From Streptomyces longisporoflavus (GTDB lineage Bacteria; Actinomycetota; Actinomycetes; Streptomycetales; Streptomycetaceae): a stretch of 64,000 nucleotides of DNA. The position numbers and the translations under genes are program-made. The notes under the pieces were generated by a model. That model had not been told where the DNA came from and searched no databases. It was given only the letters and a program-made list of their open reading frames with translations. The stretch spans positions 372,001 to 436,000 of the forward strand of contig NZ_BMTR01000003.1 in the NCBI RefSeq assembly GCF_014649775.1, written 5' to 3'. This document shows positions 16,399 to 25,443 of the stretch, piece after piece. Positions within the stretch are counted from its first letter, which is position 1, and each line of letters starts with the position of its first letter.

Positions 16399-19047
16399 TC
16401 ACACCCACGTCCGAGGGCGGAAACGGTTTGCCCGCTCCACCAGTTCGATCCTTTCCTCGCCACCCTGTGCGAGCCGGGCAAGCGTCCGGTACGAGCGCTC
16501 CAGGCCGTACCGGAGGCCGCGCTCGTCCAGGTCGCTGCCGAGCAGCACGGTACGCGTGCCGCCCGCCGGTGCAGCGGGTGCTGCCGGTGGAGCGGAGGCG
16601 CGACCAGAGTGCCTACCGGAGAGTACCCAGTCCAGCGCGCTGCCGAGGACCTCGGTGGAGAGCCGCTCGCGGCGCACCGCGTCGAGGCCGAAGCCCGCGA
16701 GCGCCTCCACCTGGCCCGCGGCGGCCGTCAGGTCGTCGAGGAAGAGAGCGCCGGGAGACGGCGCGGTGGCCGACGTCATACGGTGCCGCAGCCTGGCCCG
16801 CACCGCCGCGACGCGGGCCGCGGTGTAGTGGATGGAGGCCTCGGGCACCGACTCCAGGGTGTGCACGGCGCCGCGCCGGTCGTCCGAGGCGAGTTGCACC
16901 CGGGCCAGACCGAACGCCGCGCTGACATAGCTCGGGTCGGTGGCCCATACGAGGCGGTAGTACTCCGCGGCGTTGTCCAACTGCTCCAGGACCTCCGCGC
17001 AGACGCCCAGGGCCAGCTTGGGGGCGGGCTCGCCGGGGAACGCGTCGTAGACGGCGTCGAAGGACAGGGCCGCGTTCTCGTGGTCGCCGGTCGCGAGCGA
17101 GGCGATGCCGCGGTACCAGACCACCCGCCAGTCGTCCGGATGCTGTACTTCGAGCTCCGCGATCGCCTGCGCGGCGGACTCCGCCTCGCCCATGGCGAGG
17201 CGGGCCCGCAGGCCGCGCAGCCGCAGTTCCACGGAGTCGGTCGGCGCGGCCCGCAGCGCGGTGATCAGCTCGGCGGGCGCGGAGGCCATGAGCCCGGCGA
17301 GGAACCCCGCGTTCGGGTCGTTCGGGTCGACGCGCGGCACCGGAAGGGCGAGGGCCGTCGCGGGGGCGTCGAGAGGGCGGACGATCCGGGCGGGCGGAGC
17401 TGCCGGGGGCACCGGAGGCGCGCTCGCCGGGGCGCCGTTGACCTGACCGTTCCCCGTCCCGGTCACCTGCCCGTTGCCCTGCCCGTGTCCGTTGCCGTGC
17501 CCGTTCCCCGCCGCCAGTTCGGCGCGCGCCTTCCGCCGGCCGACGGGCAGGACCCGTACGCCGAACTGCGATACGTCACCGGTCAGCTCGGCGAACAGCT
17601 CCGTGTCCGTGACCTTCACCTCGGGCCCGAACAGCGTGGAGAGCGCGGGTCGCGGACGGCCCGTCTGGAGCGCCACGACCTCCCGCAGGACGCCCGTGAG
17701 CTGCTCCGCCATCTCCTGCGCCGAGGCGAACCTGCGCGCCGGGTCGGGGTCGGTGGCGCGTACGAGGAGGCGGTAGAACGACTCGTACTTGCGGAAGACC
17801 TCGATGTTGTCGGGGTCCGGAAGGGAGTCCACGAAGACGTTCGTGTACCCCTGGAAGTCGAAGGTGAGCACGGCGAGAGTGCGCGCCACGGTGTAGAGGT
17901 CGGAGGCCACCGAGGGGCCGAGCTCGGCCACTTCGGGGCCTTGGTAGCCGACCGTGCCGTAGATCGCCGACTCTTCGTCGTCCATGCGGCGGACCGCGCC
18001 CATGTCGATCAGCTTGAGCTGGTCCTCGGTCTGGATGGCGTTGTCGACCTTGAAGTCGCAGTACAGGAGATTGCGGCTGTGCAGGTGGCCGAGGGCTTCG
18101 AGGGCCTCGATGCCGAACGCGCACGCCTGCTCCACGGGCAGCGGGTCGCGCTTGCCCTGCGGAGTGCGGCGTTCGTTGGCGATCTCCTTGAGGGACTTGC
18201 CGCCCACGTACTCCATGACGATGTAGCCGTCCATGGAGCCCGTGCGCTGGTCGAGGTGCTCGACGAAGTTGTAGATGCGCACGATGTTGCTGTGCTCGAT
18301 CTCGGCGAGGAAGCGGCGCTCGGAGATCGCGGCGGCCATCGCGTCCTGGTCGCCCGTGTCGAGCAGGCCCTTGAGTACCACCCAGCGGTCGGAGACCGCG
18401 CGGTCGACGGCGAGATAGACCCAGCCGAGCCCGCCGTGCGCCAGACAGCCCACGACCTCGTACTGACCGTGCACGATGTCGCCGGGGTTCAGCTTCGGCA
18501 CGAACGAGTACGGGTGGCCGCACTTGGTGCAGAACCCTTCCGTGCGGCCCGGCCGGTCACCGCGCGCGCGGCCCACCGGCGCCCCGCAGTCGGAGCGCGA
18601 GCAGAAGCGCTTGCGCTCGGGGACCTCGGGGTTCTCCTGCACCGCCTGGCGCGGGTCGGGGCGCGGCACCTCGGGCACGAGGACCAGGCCCACGCCGAGC
18701 CTGCTGCGGGCGGACGTGCCGGAGGAGGGCCCGGAGCTGCGCACCGAGACCGAGCGGGACGTCGAGCCGCCGGAGAGCGAGCGCGAGAGCCGCCCCGACA
18801 CCGACCTGCGCGAGAACTGGGACCGCGACGAGCGAGCCGACCGGGACGACGAGCGCGAACTCGACCGGGAGCTGCTGCTGTTCGACCCCTTGCCGCCGCC
18901 GGTGATGCCGGTCGGGGGAGAGGACACCATGCCCGTGGGCGAGACGACCGGGGCCAGGCCGCAGGTGTCGCAGTACAGCTCGCCGCCGCCCACGTCCTCG
19001 TAGGACCCTGTGCATCCGGGTCGCTGGCACTTCCGCTGCTCACTCAT
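16399..19047 (-). CDS. pknG: serine/threonine protein kinase PknG
   Basis: An 882-residue soluble kinase. Like mycobacterial PknG it has metal-binding cysteine modules before the kinase domain and a TPR domain after it. Ribbon one is CQRPGCTG...YCDTCG (residues 7-29) and ribbon two FCSRSDCG...FCTKCGHPY (about 145-180). A very Ser/Arg-rich tract lies between them. The kinase domain (about 190-450) has the Gly-rich LAHGGLGWVYLAVD, YCDFKVDN as catalytic loop and IDMGAVRR in place of DFG, both usual PknG variants. TPR-like helices follow. In mycobacteria PknG phosphorylates GarA in response to aspartate/glutamate sensed by GlnH/GlnX; both are encoded just upstream here. ATG 19047 has GGAGGGGGAAGC. 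Confidence 0.93.
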   Translation of the reverse strand: MSEQRKCQRPGCTGSYEDVGGGELYCDTCGLAPVVSPTGMVSSPPTGITGGGKGSNSSSSRSSSRSSSRSARSSRSQFSRRSVSGRLSRSLSGGSTSRSVSVRSSGPSSGTSARSRLGVGLVLVPEVPRPDPRQAVQENPEVPERKRFCSRSDCGAPVGRARGDRPGRTEGFCTKCGHPYSFVPKLNPGDIVHGQYEVVGCLAHGGLGWVYLAVDRAVSDRWVVLKGLLDTGDQDAMAAAISERRFLAEIEHSNIVRIYNFVEHLDQRTGSMDGYIVMEYVGGKSLKEIANERRTPQGKRDPLPVEQACAFGIEALEALGHLHSRNLLYCDFKVDNAIQTEDQLKLIDMGAVRRMDDEESAIYGTVGYQGPEVAELGPSVASDLYTVARTLAVLTFDFQGYTNVFVDSLPDPDNIEVFRKYESFYRLLVRATDPDPARRFASAQEMAEQLTGVLREVVALQTGRPRPALSTLFGPEVKVTDTELFAELTGDVSQFGVRVLPVGRRKARAELAAGNGHGNGHGQGNGQVTGTGNGQVNGAPASAPPVPPAAPPARIVRPLDAPATALALPVPRVDPNDPNAGFLAGLMASAPAELITALRAAPTDSVELRLRGLRARLAMGEAESAAQAIAELEVQHPDDWRVVWYRGIASLATGDHENAALSFDAVYDAFPGEPAPKLALGVCAEVLEQLDNAAEYYRLVWATDPSYVSAAFGLARVQLASDDRRGAVHTLESVPEASIHYTAARVAAVRARLRHRMTSATAPSPGALFLDDLTAAAGQVEALAGFGLDAVRRERLSTEVLGSALDWVLSGRHSGRASAPPAAPAAPAGGTRTVLLGSDLDERGLRYGLERSYRTLARLAQGGEERIELVERANRFRPRTWV

Positions 19048-20363
19048 GCTTCCCCCCTCCGGTCGGTGGGACCGCCCTGTTGCGGGACCCTCGGTGCAAG
19101 GACTTCGGCGGCCGCCTGCTGATAACGAAGCACGGCCTGCTCGGCGACGCGCAGATCGCAGGGAGCGCTCCACAGCATGCGGCGCGCGGCGTCGTACCGC
19201 TCGATCAGGAAGGGGTCCTCCGCGTGGCCGAGCCGCGAGACCTTCGCCTTGTACGCGTCCAGGCGTCCGCGCAGCTCCGCGCGGACGGCCAGGGGCTGGG
19301 TGACGGCGGTCAACGACTCGCGGGCCCGCATCAATTCGTCCTCGGCCTTCTGCTCCAGGGACTCAAGGAGCGGGGAGAGGCGGTGCCACTGGGCGTGCCT
19401 GCGGTACTCGGAGGCCATCGCCAGCTGCTCCTGGAGCGCGGTGGAGGGGCCGCTGACGGCGGGCACCTCGGACGCGGCGATCTTGGCGAGGACCTCGCCG
19501 CGCGCGGAGCGTGCCTCGGCCAGCGTGCGGTCCGCGCGCGAGAGCACGTCGCGCAGCCTGCCCAGCCGCAGCTCCGCGTCCTGCCGGACGGTGAGCACCG
19601 CGTCGATCTCACGGCGCACGTCCTCCAGGGCACGGGCCTCGCGGTCGTACCGCTCGGTGTGCGGACGGCCGCCGCCGGGGGCCGAACTGCCCTGCGCGGG
19701 CTGCCAGAAGGCCAGCGGATCGGACACCACCTGCTCGCGCAGGCGCGTCAGCTCGGCCGTGATCCGCTCCAGGTCGTCGCCCGCCGGGTGCTCGCCAGGG
19801 CGTACTCCCACGGAGTGCGCGAGCTGGCGGGTGCGGTGCAGCTCGGCGGCCAGGAGGTCTATCCGGGCGGGCAGCGCCGACCAGACCGCGTCGGCGGCGA
19901 CGACCATGTCGAGCGAGTGCGCGTACAGGTCGTTCATCCGTGAGACGAGGTCGATGAGGGTGAAGCGTTCGGTGAGTTTGGCCGGTCCGGTGATCGAGGA
20001 CGACGGCGCGGGGGCGGCGCCGCCGGCGACGGTGACGCTCTCACCGCGCAGCAGCTCGGTCAGCTCCACCAGGTCGTCCCTGTTGGGCCACCGTCTGCGC
20101 ATCCGCACCTCGTGGGCCGCGCGCAGGGCGGCGGCGTACGCGTCGAAGTACGCCCACAGGAGCGTGATCTGCTGCTCGGTGGACTGCCAGCGCTCCTGCG
20201 TGACGCCGGTGAGACCGGCACCTTCGAGGAGTCGGCGGCCGGCGTGATCCTGAAGGGCGAGGAGCGAGGTCTCGATCGCCTCGTGCTCGGCGTCGAGCCG
20301 CGCCAGCGCACGGTCCACCTCGTCCCGGTCCATCACAGGACCGGGGGGTCCCGCGACGCTCAT
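19044..20363 (-). CDS. coiled-coil protein of the pknG operon, function unknown
   Basis: A 439-residue, almost wholly helical cytosolic protein rich in Glu, Arg, Leu and Ala with heptad-like stretches (LDAEHEAIETSLLALQDHAGRRLLEG; REARALEDVRREIDAVLTVRQDAELRLGRLRDVL). There is no signal peptide, membrane helix or catalytic motif. Its stop overlaps the pknG start by 4 nt (ATGA), so the two are translated together. The mycobacterial glnX-glnH-pknG operon has no gene in this position, so this may be a Streptomyces-specific adaptor that couples the membrane sensor to the kinase. That role is inference from gene order only. Confidence 0.8.
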   Translation of the reverse strand: MSVAGPPGPVMDRDEVDRALARLDAEHEAIETSLLALQDHAGRRLLEGAGLTGVTQERWQSTEQQITLLWAYFDAYAAALRAAHEVRMRRRWPNRDDLVELTELLRGESVTVAGGAAPAPSSSITGPAKLTERFTLIDLVSRMNDLYAHSLDMVVAADAVWSALPARIDLLAAELHRTRQLAHSVGVRPGEHPAGDDLERITAELTRLREQVVSDPLAFWQPAQGSSAPGGGRPHTERYDREARALEDVRREIDAVLTVRQDAELRLGRLRDVLSRADRTLAEARSARGEVLAKIAASEVPAVSGPSTALQEQLAMASEYRRHAQWHRLSPLLESLEQKAEDELMRARESLTAVTQPLAVRAELRGRLDAYKAKVSRLGHAEDPFLIERYDAARRMLWSAPCDLRVAEQAVLRYQQAAAEVLAPRVPQQGGPTDRRGEA

Positions 20364-20403
20364 CGATCACCTCTCCGCTCTGGGTTGCTGTGCACGTCCG
20401 GCG

Positions 20404-21414
20404 TCAGTCCTCGTACTTCGGCGCGGGGGGTCCCGCCGATTCGCCGAGCGCCGCCTTCAGCCACTTGTCGTACGACTTCTGCCAGCCGCTCTCGCGATAG
20501 TCCTCCAGAACCTTGTTGACCCGCCGCACCAGGTCGTCCTCGCCCTTCTCGGGCTTCTTCATCGCCACGCCGTAGTACTCGGTGTTGAGCGGTGCGTCGC
20601 CCTTCAGCTCGATCGTCGGGTCCTGCGCGGCCTGGCTCGCGGCGAGCGCGCTGTCGGTCACGACGGCGTCCACCTCGCCGAGCTGGAGCCTTACCAGGCA
20701 GTCGAGTTGGTTCGGGACCGTAGTACCGATGTCGGCACCGAGGCCCTTCTTCTTGAGCTCCTCCAGCTTGGTCAGTGCCGTGGAGCCCTTCGCGGAGCAG
20801 ACCTTCTTGCCGTCGAGGGACTCGTCGAACCCGGTGATGTCCGAGGACTTGGGGGCGAGCACCTGCTGGCCGGTCTTGAAGTAGGCGGTGGAGAAGGAGA
20901 CTTCCTTCTCGCGGTCGCAGGTGATCGTCATGGTCCGTACGACCATGTCGACCTGGCCGCTCTGTATCGCCTTGACGCGCTGGTTGGTGGGGATGGCGCG
21001 GAAGAGGACGGCGTCGCGGTCGCCCAGTATCTCCTCGGCGATCTTGTGCGCGAGGTCGATGTCGAAGCCTTCGAGCGTGGCCGTCTTCTTGTTCGGGTCG
21101 CGATATCCCCAGCGGTAGCTGTTCTGGTCGACGCCGACGATGAGCTTCTTGACCTCGCGGTCGCGGATGGCGTCGATCGTCGGGCCGTCCTTGTCGGCGG
21201 GCGACAGGCTCTGCTCGGGGGTCGTGCACTCCTCGGCGCGCGCGGGGGCGGCCTCGGCGGCCCCTTGTGCGGACCGGTCCGCGCTCCCGGCCGACCCGGC
21301 CGCGCCGCCCGCCTCCGGCAGAGCGAGCACGAGGGAGCCCGTGAGCGCGCAGGCCACCGCCATGGCGGCAGCTCCGCCCCAGCCGCGCAGCCGCGCCAGT
21401 CCTTGCGTACGCAT
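20404..21414 (-). CDS. glnH: GlnH-like extracytoplasmic glutamate/aspartate-binding protein
   Basis: A 336-residue exported solute-binding protein of the SBP_bac_3 family for polar amino acids. The hydrophobic N-terminal signal has a Cys in MAVACALTG that may be lipidated, though the lipobox is imperfect. The binding fold includes IVGVDQNSYRWGYRDPNKKTATLEGFDIDLAHKIAEEILGD and the hinge VDMVVRTMTIT with the ligand-contact Arg. No transporter permease or ATPase is nearby. The arrangement glnX-glnH-(coiled coil)-pknG matches the mycobacterial sensor system where GlnH reports aspartate or glutamate to PknG through GlnX. ATG 21414 gives a normal signal peptide; longer frames lack one. Confidence 0.86.
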   Translation of the reverse strand: MRTQGLARLRGWGGAAAMAVACALTGSLVLALPEAGGAAGSAGSADRSAQGAAEAAPARAEECTTPEQSLSPADKDGPTIDAIRDREVKKLIVGVDQNSYRWGYRDPNKKTATLEGFDIDLAHKIAEEILGDRDAVLFRAIPTNQRVKAIQSGQVDMVVRTMTITCDREKEVSFSTAYFKTGQQVLAPKSSDITGFDESLDGKKVCSAKGSTALTKLEELKKKGLGADIGTTVPNQLDCLVRLQLGEVDAVVTDSALAASQAAQDPTIELKGDAPLNTEYYGVAMKKPEKGEDDLVRRVNKVLEDYRESGWQKSYDKWLKAALGESAGPPAPKYED

Positions 21415-21431
21415 CGTCCGCTCGCCCCCTC

Positions 21432-22922
21432 TCACCTGTACTCCGACAGCCTGCGCCCGATGCCGAGCACGGCGCCCGCGGCGGCAAGGACCGCGAGTAC
21501 GGCGGCGCCCACCGGGAGGCCCGTCATCGCTCCCTTGCCGTCCTTGGCCGCCTGCTTGAATTCGCCGCGCTCGTGCGTGAGCGCCGTTTCGAGAGCGCTG
21601 TCGACGTTGTCGAAGCACTCGCCGGTGGGCTCGTCGCTCTTGTCGCCGACGACCTTGGCGAGCGCGCCCTTGTAGTCACCCGCGTCGTCGCTGTCCCGCG
21701 CGGTCTTGTGCCGGTCCTTCCAGACCGAGACGTTCTCCGCGGCCGCCTTGACGGGATTCTTGCCCTCCGCGTCCTCGGCGATGGCCGCGGCCTTGCCGAG
21801 CAGCCCGCTGTCGGCGCTGCCGAGCTGCTTCATCTGTGCTTGGTAGTCGACGTCGAACTTGTCCTTGATCTCCTTGTCCGCGCCCACCTCGACGGTCTCC
21901 GCGCCGCGGCTGACCAGCGTGAGGTTTTCGTTGCTGCGGGCCTTGAGCGAGCTGATGCGGGCGTCGTTCAGGACGTTCAGGGACTTCACGCCGTGGTCGT
22001 AGGAGTCGCCGAGGCCCGAGCGCGCGAAGCTGTGCCCGGCGACCAGCCAGAGCAGCACGACCGTGGACGCGGCGGTGGCCGCGACGAGGCCGTGGTTCAA
22101 CACGCGGTTCGTACGGCGGTAGTTGCGGCGCTGGGCCCAGAAGAGGGCGCCGAGCGCGAGCAGGCCGAGGGCGATGGCGAACCAGGGATAGGGCTTCGCG
22201 TCGGCGTAGTCGCTGTTCAGGCGCTGCTTCTCCGCGGTATAGAGCTGCTCGGCCGCCGGGAGCATCTGGTTTTGCATCTTGTCGTTCGCGTACCGCAGAT
22301 AGGCGCCGCCGAGCGGGAGGCCCTGGCGGTTGCTCGCGCGGGCCCGCTCGATCAGGCCGGTGTACTCCGGGAGCAGCTTGTTCAGCTTGCTCACCGAGTC
22401 GGCGGCCGACGAGCCCGAGCCCGCGTTCGACGCGGCGTTGGCCAGCTTCTCGGAGGCAACGTCGATGTCGCGGTTGTACCGGTCGCGCACCTGGGCCGGT
22501 TCCTGTCCGCCCGCCAGGAAGCCGCTGGAGGCCGCCGTGTTGGCGTCGGCGAGGGAGCGGTAGATGGCCGCCGCGTCGTCGCTCAGCGGCTGGCTGCGGT
22601 TCAGGACGCTGTTCGCGGCGGCCGAACGCTCCGACATCTGCCAGGTGGTGACCGCGCCGAACGCGACGACGAGCAGCGCGAGGACGGCGCCGATGATGCG
22701 CAGCCTGCCCGGTTCGGTCGTCGCCGCCGCACGCAGCCGGTCCCGGCTCTCCACCCACGCGGGACGCCGGGGCGGCGCACCCGGCACGGCCTGTGCGGGC
22801 GCGGCGGAGCCCGGACCCGCCTGCGGCGGGACGGCCGGCATGCTCGGCGCGGCCTGTCCCGGCGGCGCTGCGCTGCCGTTCGGCGGGTATGTCACCTCGA
22901 CCTCGACCTCCCCCTCGGTCAT
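21432..22922 (-). CDS. glnX: GlnX-like four-helix membrane protein
   Basis: A 496-residue membrane protein. After a Pro/Ala-rich cytosolic N-terminus it has membrane helices at about 77-97, 245-263, 278-300 and 468-490. These enclose two helical extracytoplasmic domains with many Asp, Asn and Ser residues (about 98-244 and 301-467). In mycobacteria GlnX is the membrane partner that relays amino-acid binding by GlnH to the kinase PknG. Topology, gene order and size all fit. Family similarity is weak to my eye, so the symbol rests mainly on context. It is the first gene of the run; the gap to glnH is 17 bp. Confidence 0.72.
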   Translation of the reverse strand: MTEGEVEVEVTYPPNGSAAPPGQAAPSMPAVPPQAGPGSAAPAQAVPGAPPRRPAWVESRDRLRAAATTEPGRLRIIGAVLALLVVAFGAVTTWQMSERSAAANSVLNRSQPLSDDAAAIYRSLADANTAASSGFLAGGQEPAQVRDRYNRDIDVASEKLANAASNAGSGSSAADSVSKLNKLLPEYTGLIERARASNRQGLPLGGAYLRYANDKMQNQMLPAAEQLYTAEKQRLNSDYADAKPYPWFAIALGLLALGALFWAQRRNYRRTNRVLNHGLVAATAASTVVLLWLVAGHSFARSGLGDSYDHGVKSLNVLNDARISSLKARSNENLTLVSRGAETVEVGADKEIKDKFDVDYQAQMKQLGSADSGLLGKAAAIAEDAEGKNPVKAAAENVSVWKDRHKTARDSDDAGDYKGALAKVVGDKSDEPTGECFDNVDSALETALTHERGEFKQAAKDGKGAMTGLPVGAAVLAVLAAAGAVLGIGRRLSEYR

Positions 22923-23180
22923 CGGACGTCCACTTCCGCCCGGCGTGCGCGGTGCGGGAAGAAGTGCACGGCCGCAAGTATTGCCGCAGGGACTGACATC
23001 CGCACAGGCATTGACCTGATCTTGTGCGGATCATCGTGTCCGGATCACTGTGTCCGGATCTTTCCCGTCACCCCGTCCGGATCATGCAAGATCGCATGCC
23101 TCCCCTGCCCTTGAATACGCGATTGAGGGGGGTTCGGTTCCCTTCCGGGCCCATGAACCCGGCCGCGCGGGCCTCCCGTG
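22923..23180. promoter_or_regulatory. glnX upstream region with repeated GTCCGGATC motifs
   Basis: This 258-bp gap lies between the end of csnK and the start of glnX, so it should hold the promoter of the glnX-pknG operon. The motif GTCCGGATC or a close variant occurs at about 23025 (GTGCGGATCA), 23036 (GTGTCCGGATCA), 23050 (GTGTCCGGATC) and 23073 (CCGTCCGGATCA). No strong stem-loop terminator for csnK was seen. Confidence 0.45.
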
Positions 23181-24179
23181 TCACCCCCGTGCCGGGCCCG
23201 CGCCCTCGTAATGGGCCCGCACGCGCGCGTGCACCTCGGTGGAGGAGCCCACCTGGTCAAGGCCGAGCAGCGCGGCGCCGAGCACGGGCCGGGCCACCAC
23301 GACACGCGCCTCCGCCTTGGGCGCCCGTTCGGCGAGCAACGCGCGTATGCGATCGTCCAGTTGCGGATGCCGGGCGGCAAGGACGCTGCCGCCGAGCAGC
23401 ACCGGGGCCTCCTCGCCGAGCAGGCCGAGCCGGTCGAGGGCCACGGTCGACATGGCCACCACCTCGTCGGCCATCCGGTCCACGAGCGAGCGCGACACCG
23501 GGTCGCCCGCCGCCGCCGCGGCGAAGAGCACCGGCGTCAGCTCATGCCGCCGTACCGCGGGTATGGAGCCCAGGTGCAGCGCCTCGATCAGCGCGTACAT
23601 GGAGGGCAGGCCGAAGTGCGCGGGCAGCGCCTCGCGCAGCGCGGTGGCCTCGCCGCGGCCGTCCTCGGCCCGCGCCGCGTACCAGAGCGCCTCCTCGGCG
23701 AGGCCGCCACCGCCGCCCCAGTCGCCGGAGAGGCGGCCGATCGCGGGAAAGCGCGCGGTGCGCCCGTCGGGCAGCATGCCCACGCAGTTGATGCCCGCCC
23801 CGCACACCACGGCGACACCCCGCGGCTCGGCGTCCTCGAGGAGCCCCGCCCGCAGGATGGCGAAGGTGTCGTTGCGCACGTCCACCGACGGGCCCCACGC
23901 GCGCCCGCGCAGCGCGCCCGCCAACTCCCGCTCCTCCACCGGCAGATCGGCGTTGGCCAGACAGGCGGAGACGTGCCCCACGGAGTCGGTGCCCGCCTGC
24001 GCCAGGGCCCGCGTCACCGCCTCCTGCAGGATGTCCACCGCGGCCTCTACGCCGACCCGCGGCGGCTGGAACCCGCCGCCGCGGGCCGCGCCGACGACCT
24101 CGCCGTCGGCCGCGACCACCGCGACATCGGTCTTGCTGTTGCCCGCGTCGATCGCGAGCACGCTCGTGCCTACGCCCAC
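23181..24179 (-). CDS. csnK: CsnK, BadF/BadG-type sugar kinase (N-acetylglucosamine kinase-like)
   Basis: A 332-residue ATPase of the ASKHA fold, eukaryotic-NAGK/BadF subgroup. The N-terminal phosphate-1 loop AIDAGNSKTDVAVVA and the central GRLSGDWGGGG and SVLLGGSV-type adenosine motif (APVLLGGSVLA) are present. In the chitosan-oligosaccharide operon of Streptomyces the kinase phosphorylates glucosamine-type sugars released inside the cell. GTG 24179 gives MGVGTSVLAIDAG and overlaps the csnH stop by 10 nt, which suggests translational coupling; a GTG two codons before AIDAG is an alternative. It is the last gene of the csn unit. Confidence 0.85.
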   Translation of the reverse strand: MGVGTSVLAIDAGNSKTDVAVVAADGEVVGAARGGGFQPPRVGVEAAVDILQEAVTRALAQAGTDSVGHVSACLANADLPVEERELAGALRGRAWGPSVDVRNDTFAILRAGLLEDAEPRGVAVVCGAGINCVGMLPDGRTARFPAIGRLSGDWGGGGGLAEEALWYAARAEDGRGEATALREALPAHFGLPSMYALIEALHLGSIPAVRRHELTPVLFAAAAAGDPVSRSLVDRMADEVVAMSTVALDRLGLLGEEAPVLLGGSVLAARHPQLDDRIRALLAERAPKAEARVVVARPVLGAALLGLDQVGSSTEVHARVRAHYEGAGPARG

Positions 24180-25435
24180 GCCAGGTGCTCCCGGTTGTGC
24201 GCGACGAGGCTGTCGGTGAGCTGCTCCGCGTACGCGTACTGCCCGACCAGCGGGTGGGCGAGCAGCGCCTTGAAGACGCGCTCGCGGCCACCGTGCAGCG
24301 CCGCCTTCAGCGCGAGGTCCTCGTAGGCGGTGACGTTGGAGATGAGCCCGGCGTACAGCGGGTCGAGCTTCGGCACCGCGAGAGGCTTGGCGCCCGAGCC
24401 GTCCACCGACGCCTGCACCTCGATGACCGCGTCGTCCGGCAGGAACGGCAGCGTGCCGTTGTTGACGGTGTTGACCACCTGGTGGGGGCTGCCGCCGTTG
24501 CCGAGCAGCGAGGCCGCCAGGTCCACGGCGGCCTCCGAGTAGAAGGCGCCGCCGCGCTTGCCCAGCAGGGCCGGCTTCTCGTCGAGCGCGGGGTCGCCGT
24601 ACATCTCCAGGAGCTCGCGCTCCATCGCGGCGACCTCTGCGGCCCGCGACGGCTTGGTCCGCAGTTCCTCCACCACGGCGTCGTGCTGGTAGAAGTAGCG
24701 CAGGTAGTACGAGGGTACGACGCCGAGCCGGTCGACGATCTCGCGCGGCATGCGCAGGTCCGCGGCGACCGCGTCCCCGTGCTCGGCGAGGAGCCCCGGC
24801 AGGATGTCGTCGCCGTCCGGGCCTCCGAGACGTACGCCTGTCTCCCACGTCAGGTGGTTGAGCCCCACGTGGTCGAGGTGCACCTCGCCCGGCGCCACGT
24901 CGAGCAGCTTGGCGAACTTGCGCTGGAAGCCGATCGCCACGTTGCACAGGCCGACGGCCTTGTGACCGGCCTGGAGCAGCGCCCGCGTGACGATGCCCAC
25001 CGGGTTGGTGAAGTCGATGATCCAGGCGTCCGGGTTCGTGCGCCGTACGCGCTCGGCGATGTCGAGGACGACCGGGACCGTGCGCAGGGCCTTGGCGAGG
25101 CCGCCCGCGCCGGTGGTCTCCTGGCCGACGCAGCCGCACTCCAGGGGCCAGGTCTCGTCCTGCTGACGTGCCGCCTGCCCGCCGACGCGCAGCTGGAGCA
25201 GCACGGCGTCGGCGTCGGCGACGCCCGCGTCCACGTCGGAGGTGGTGACGATGCGGCCGGGGTGGCCCTGCTTGGCGAAGATGCGCCGGGCGAGGCCGCC
25301 CACCAGCTCAAGACGGTCGGCCGCCGGGTCCACGAGGACGAGTTCCTCGATCGGCAGGGTGTCCCTCAACCGTGCGAATCCGTCGATGAGTTCGGGTGTG
25401 TAGGTCGACCCTCCGCCGACCACTGCGAGCTTCAT
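24170..25435 (-). CDS. csnH: CsnH, glycoside hydrolase family 4 enzyme
   Basis: A 421-residue cytosolic GH4 enzyme, close to the usual length. GH4 glycosidases use NAD+ and a divalent metal in a redox-elimination mechanism. The N-terminal MKLAVVGGGSTYTPELIDG is the dinucleotide-binding loop. Later motifs are DFTNPVGIVTRALL, the metal-ligand Cys in GLCNVAIG and the His in VGLNHLTW. Most relatives are 6-phospho-beta-glucosidases. In the csn setting it is thought to cleave imported chitosan oligosaccharides or their phosphorylated forms. It overlaps csnK and begins 8 bp after csnG. Confidence 0.9.
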   Translation of the reverse strand: MKLAVVGGGSTYTPELIDGFARLRDTLPIEELVLVDPAADRLELVGGLARRIFAKQGHPGRIVTTSDVDAGVADADAVLLQLRVGGQAARQQDETWPLECGCVGQETTGAGGLAKALRTVPVVLDIAERVRRTNPDAWIIDFTNPVGIVTRALLQAGHKAVGLCNVAIGFQRKFAKLLDVAPGEVHLDHVGLNHLTWETGVRLGGPDGDDILPGLLAEHGDAVAADLRMPREIVDRLGVVPSYYLRYFYQHDAVVEELRTKPSRAAEVAAMERELLEMYGDPALDEKPALLGKRGGAFYSEAAVDLAASLLGNGGSPHQVVNTVNNGTLPFLPDDAVIEVQASVDGSGAKPLAVPKLDPLYAGLISNVTAYEDLALKAALHGGRERVFKALLAHPLVGQYAYAEQLTDSLVAHNREHLAWA

Positions 25436-25443
25436 TTCGGTTC

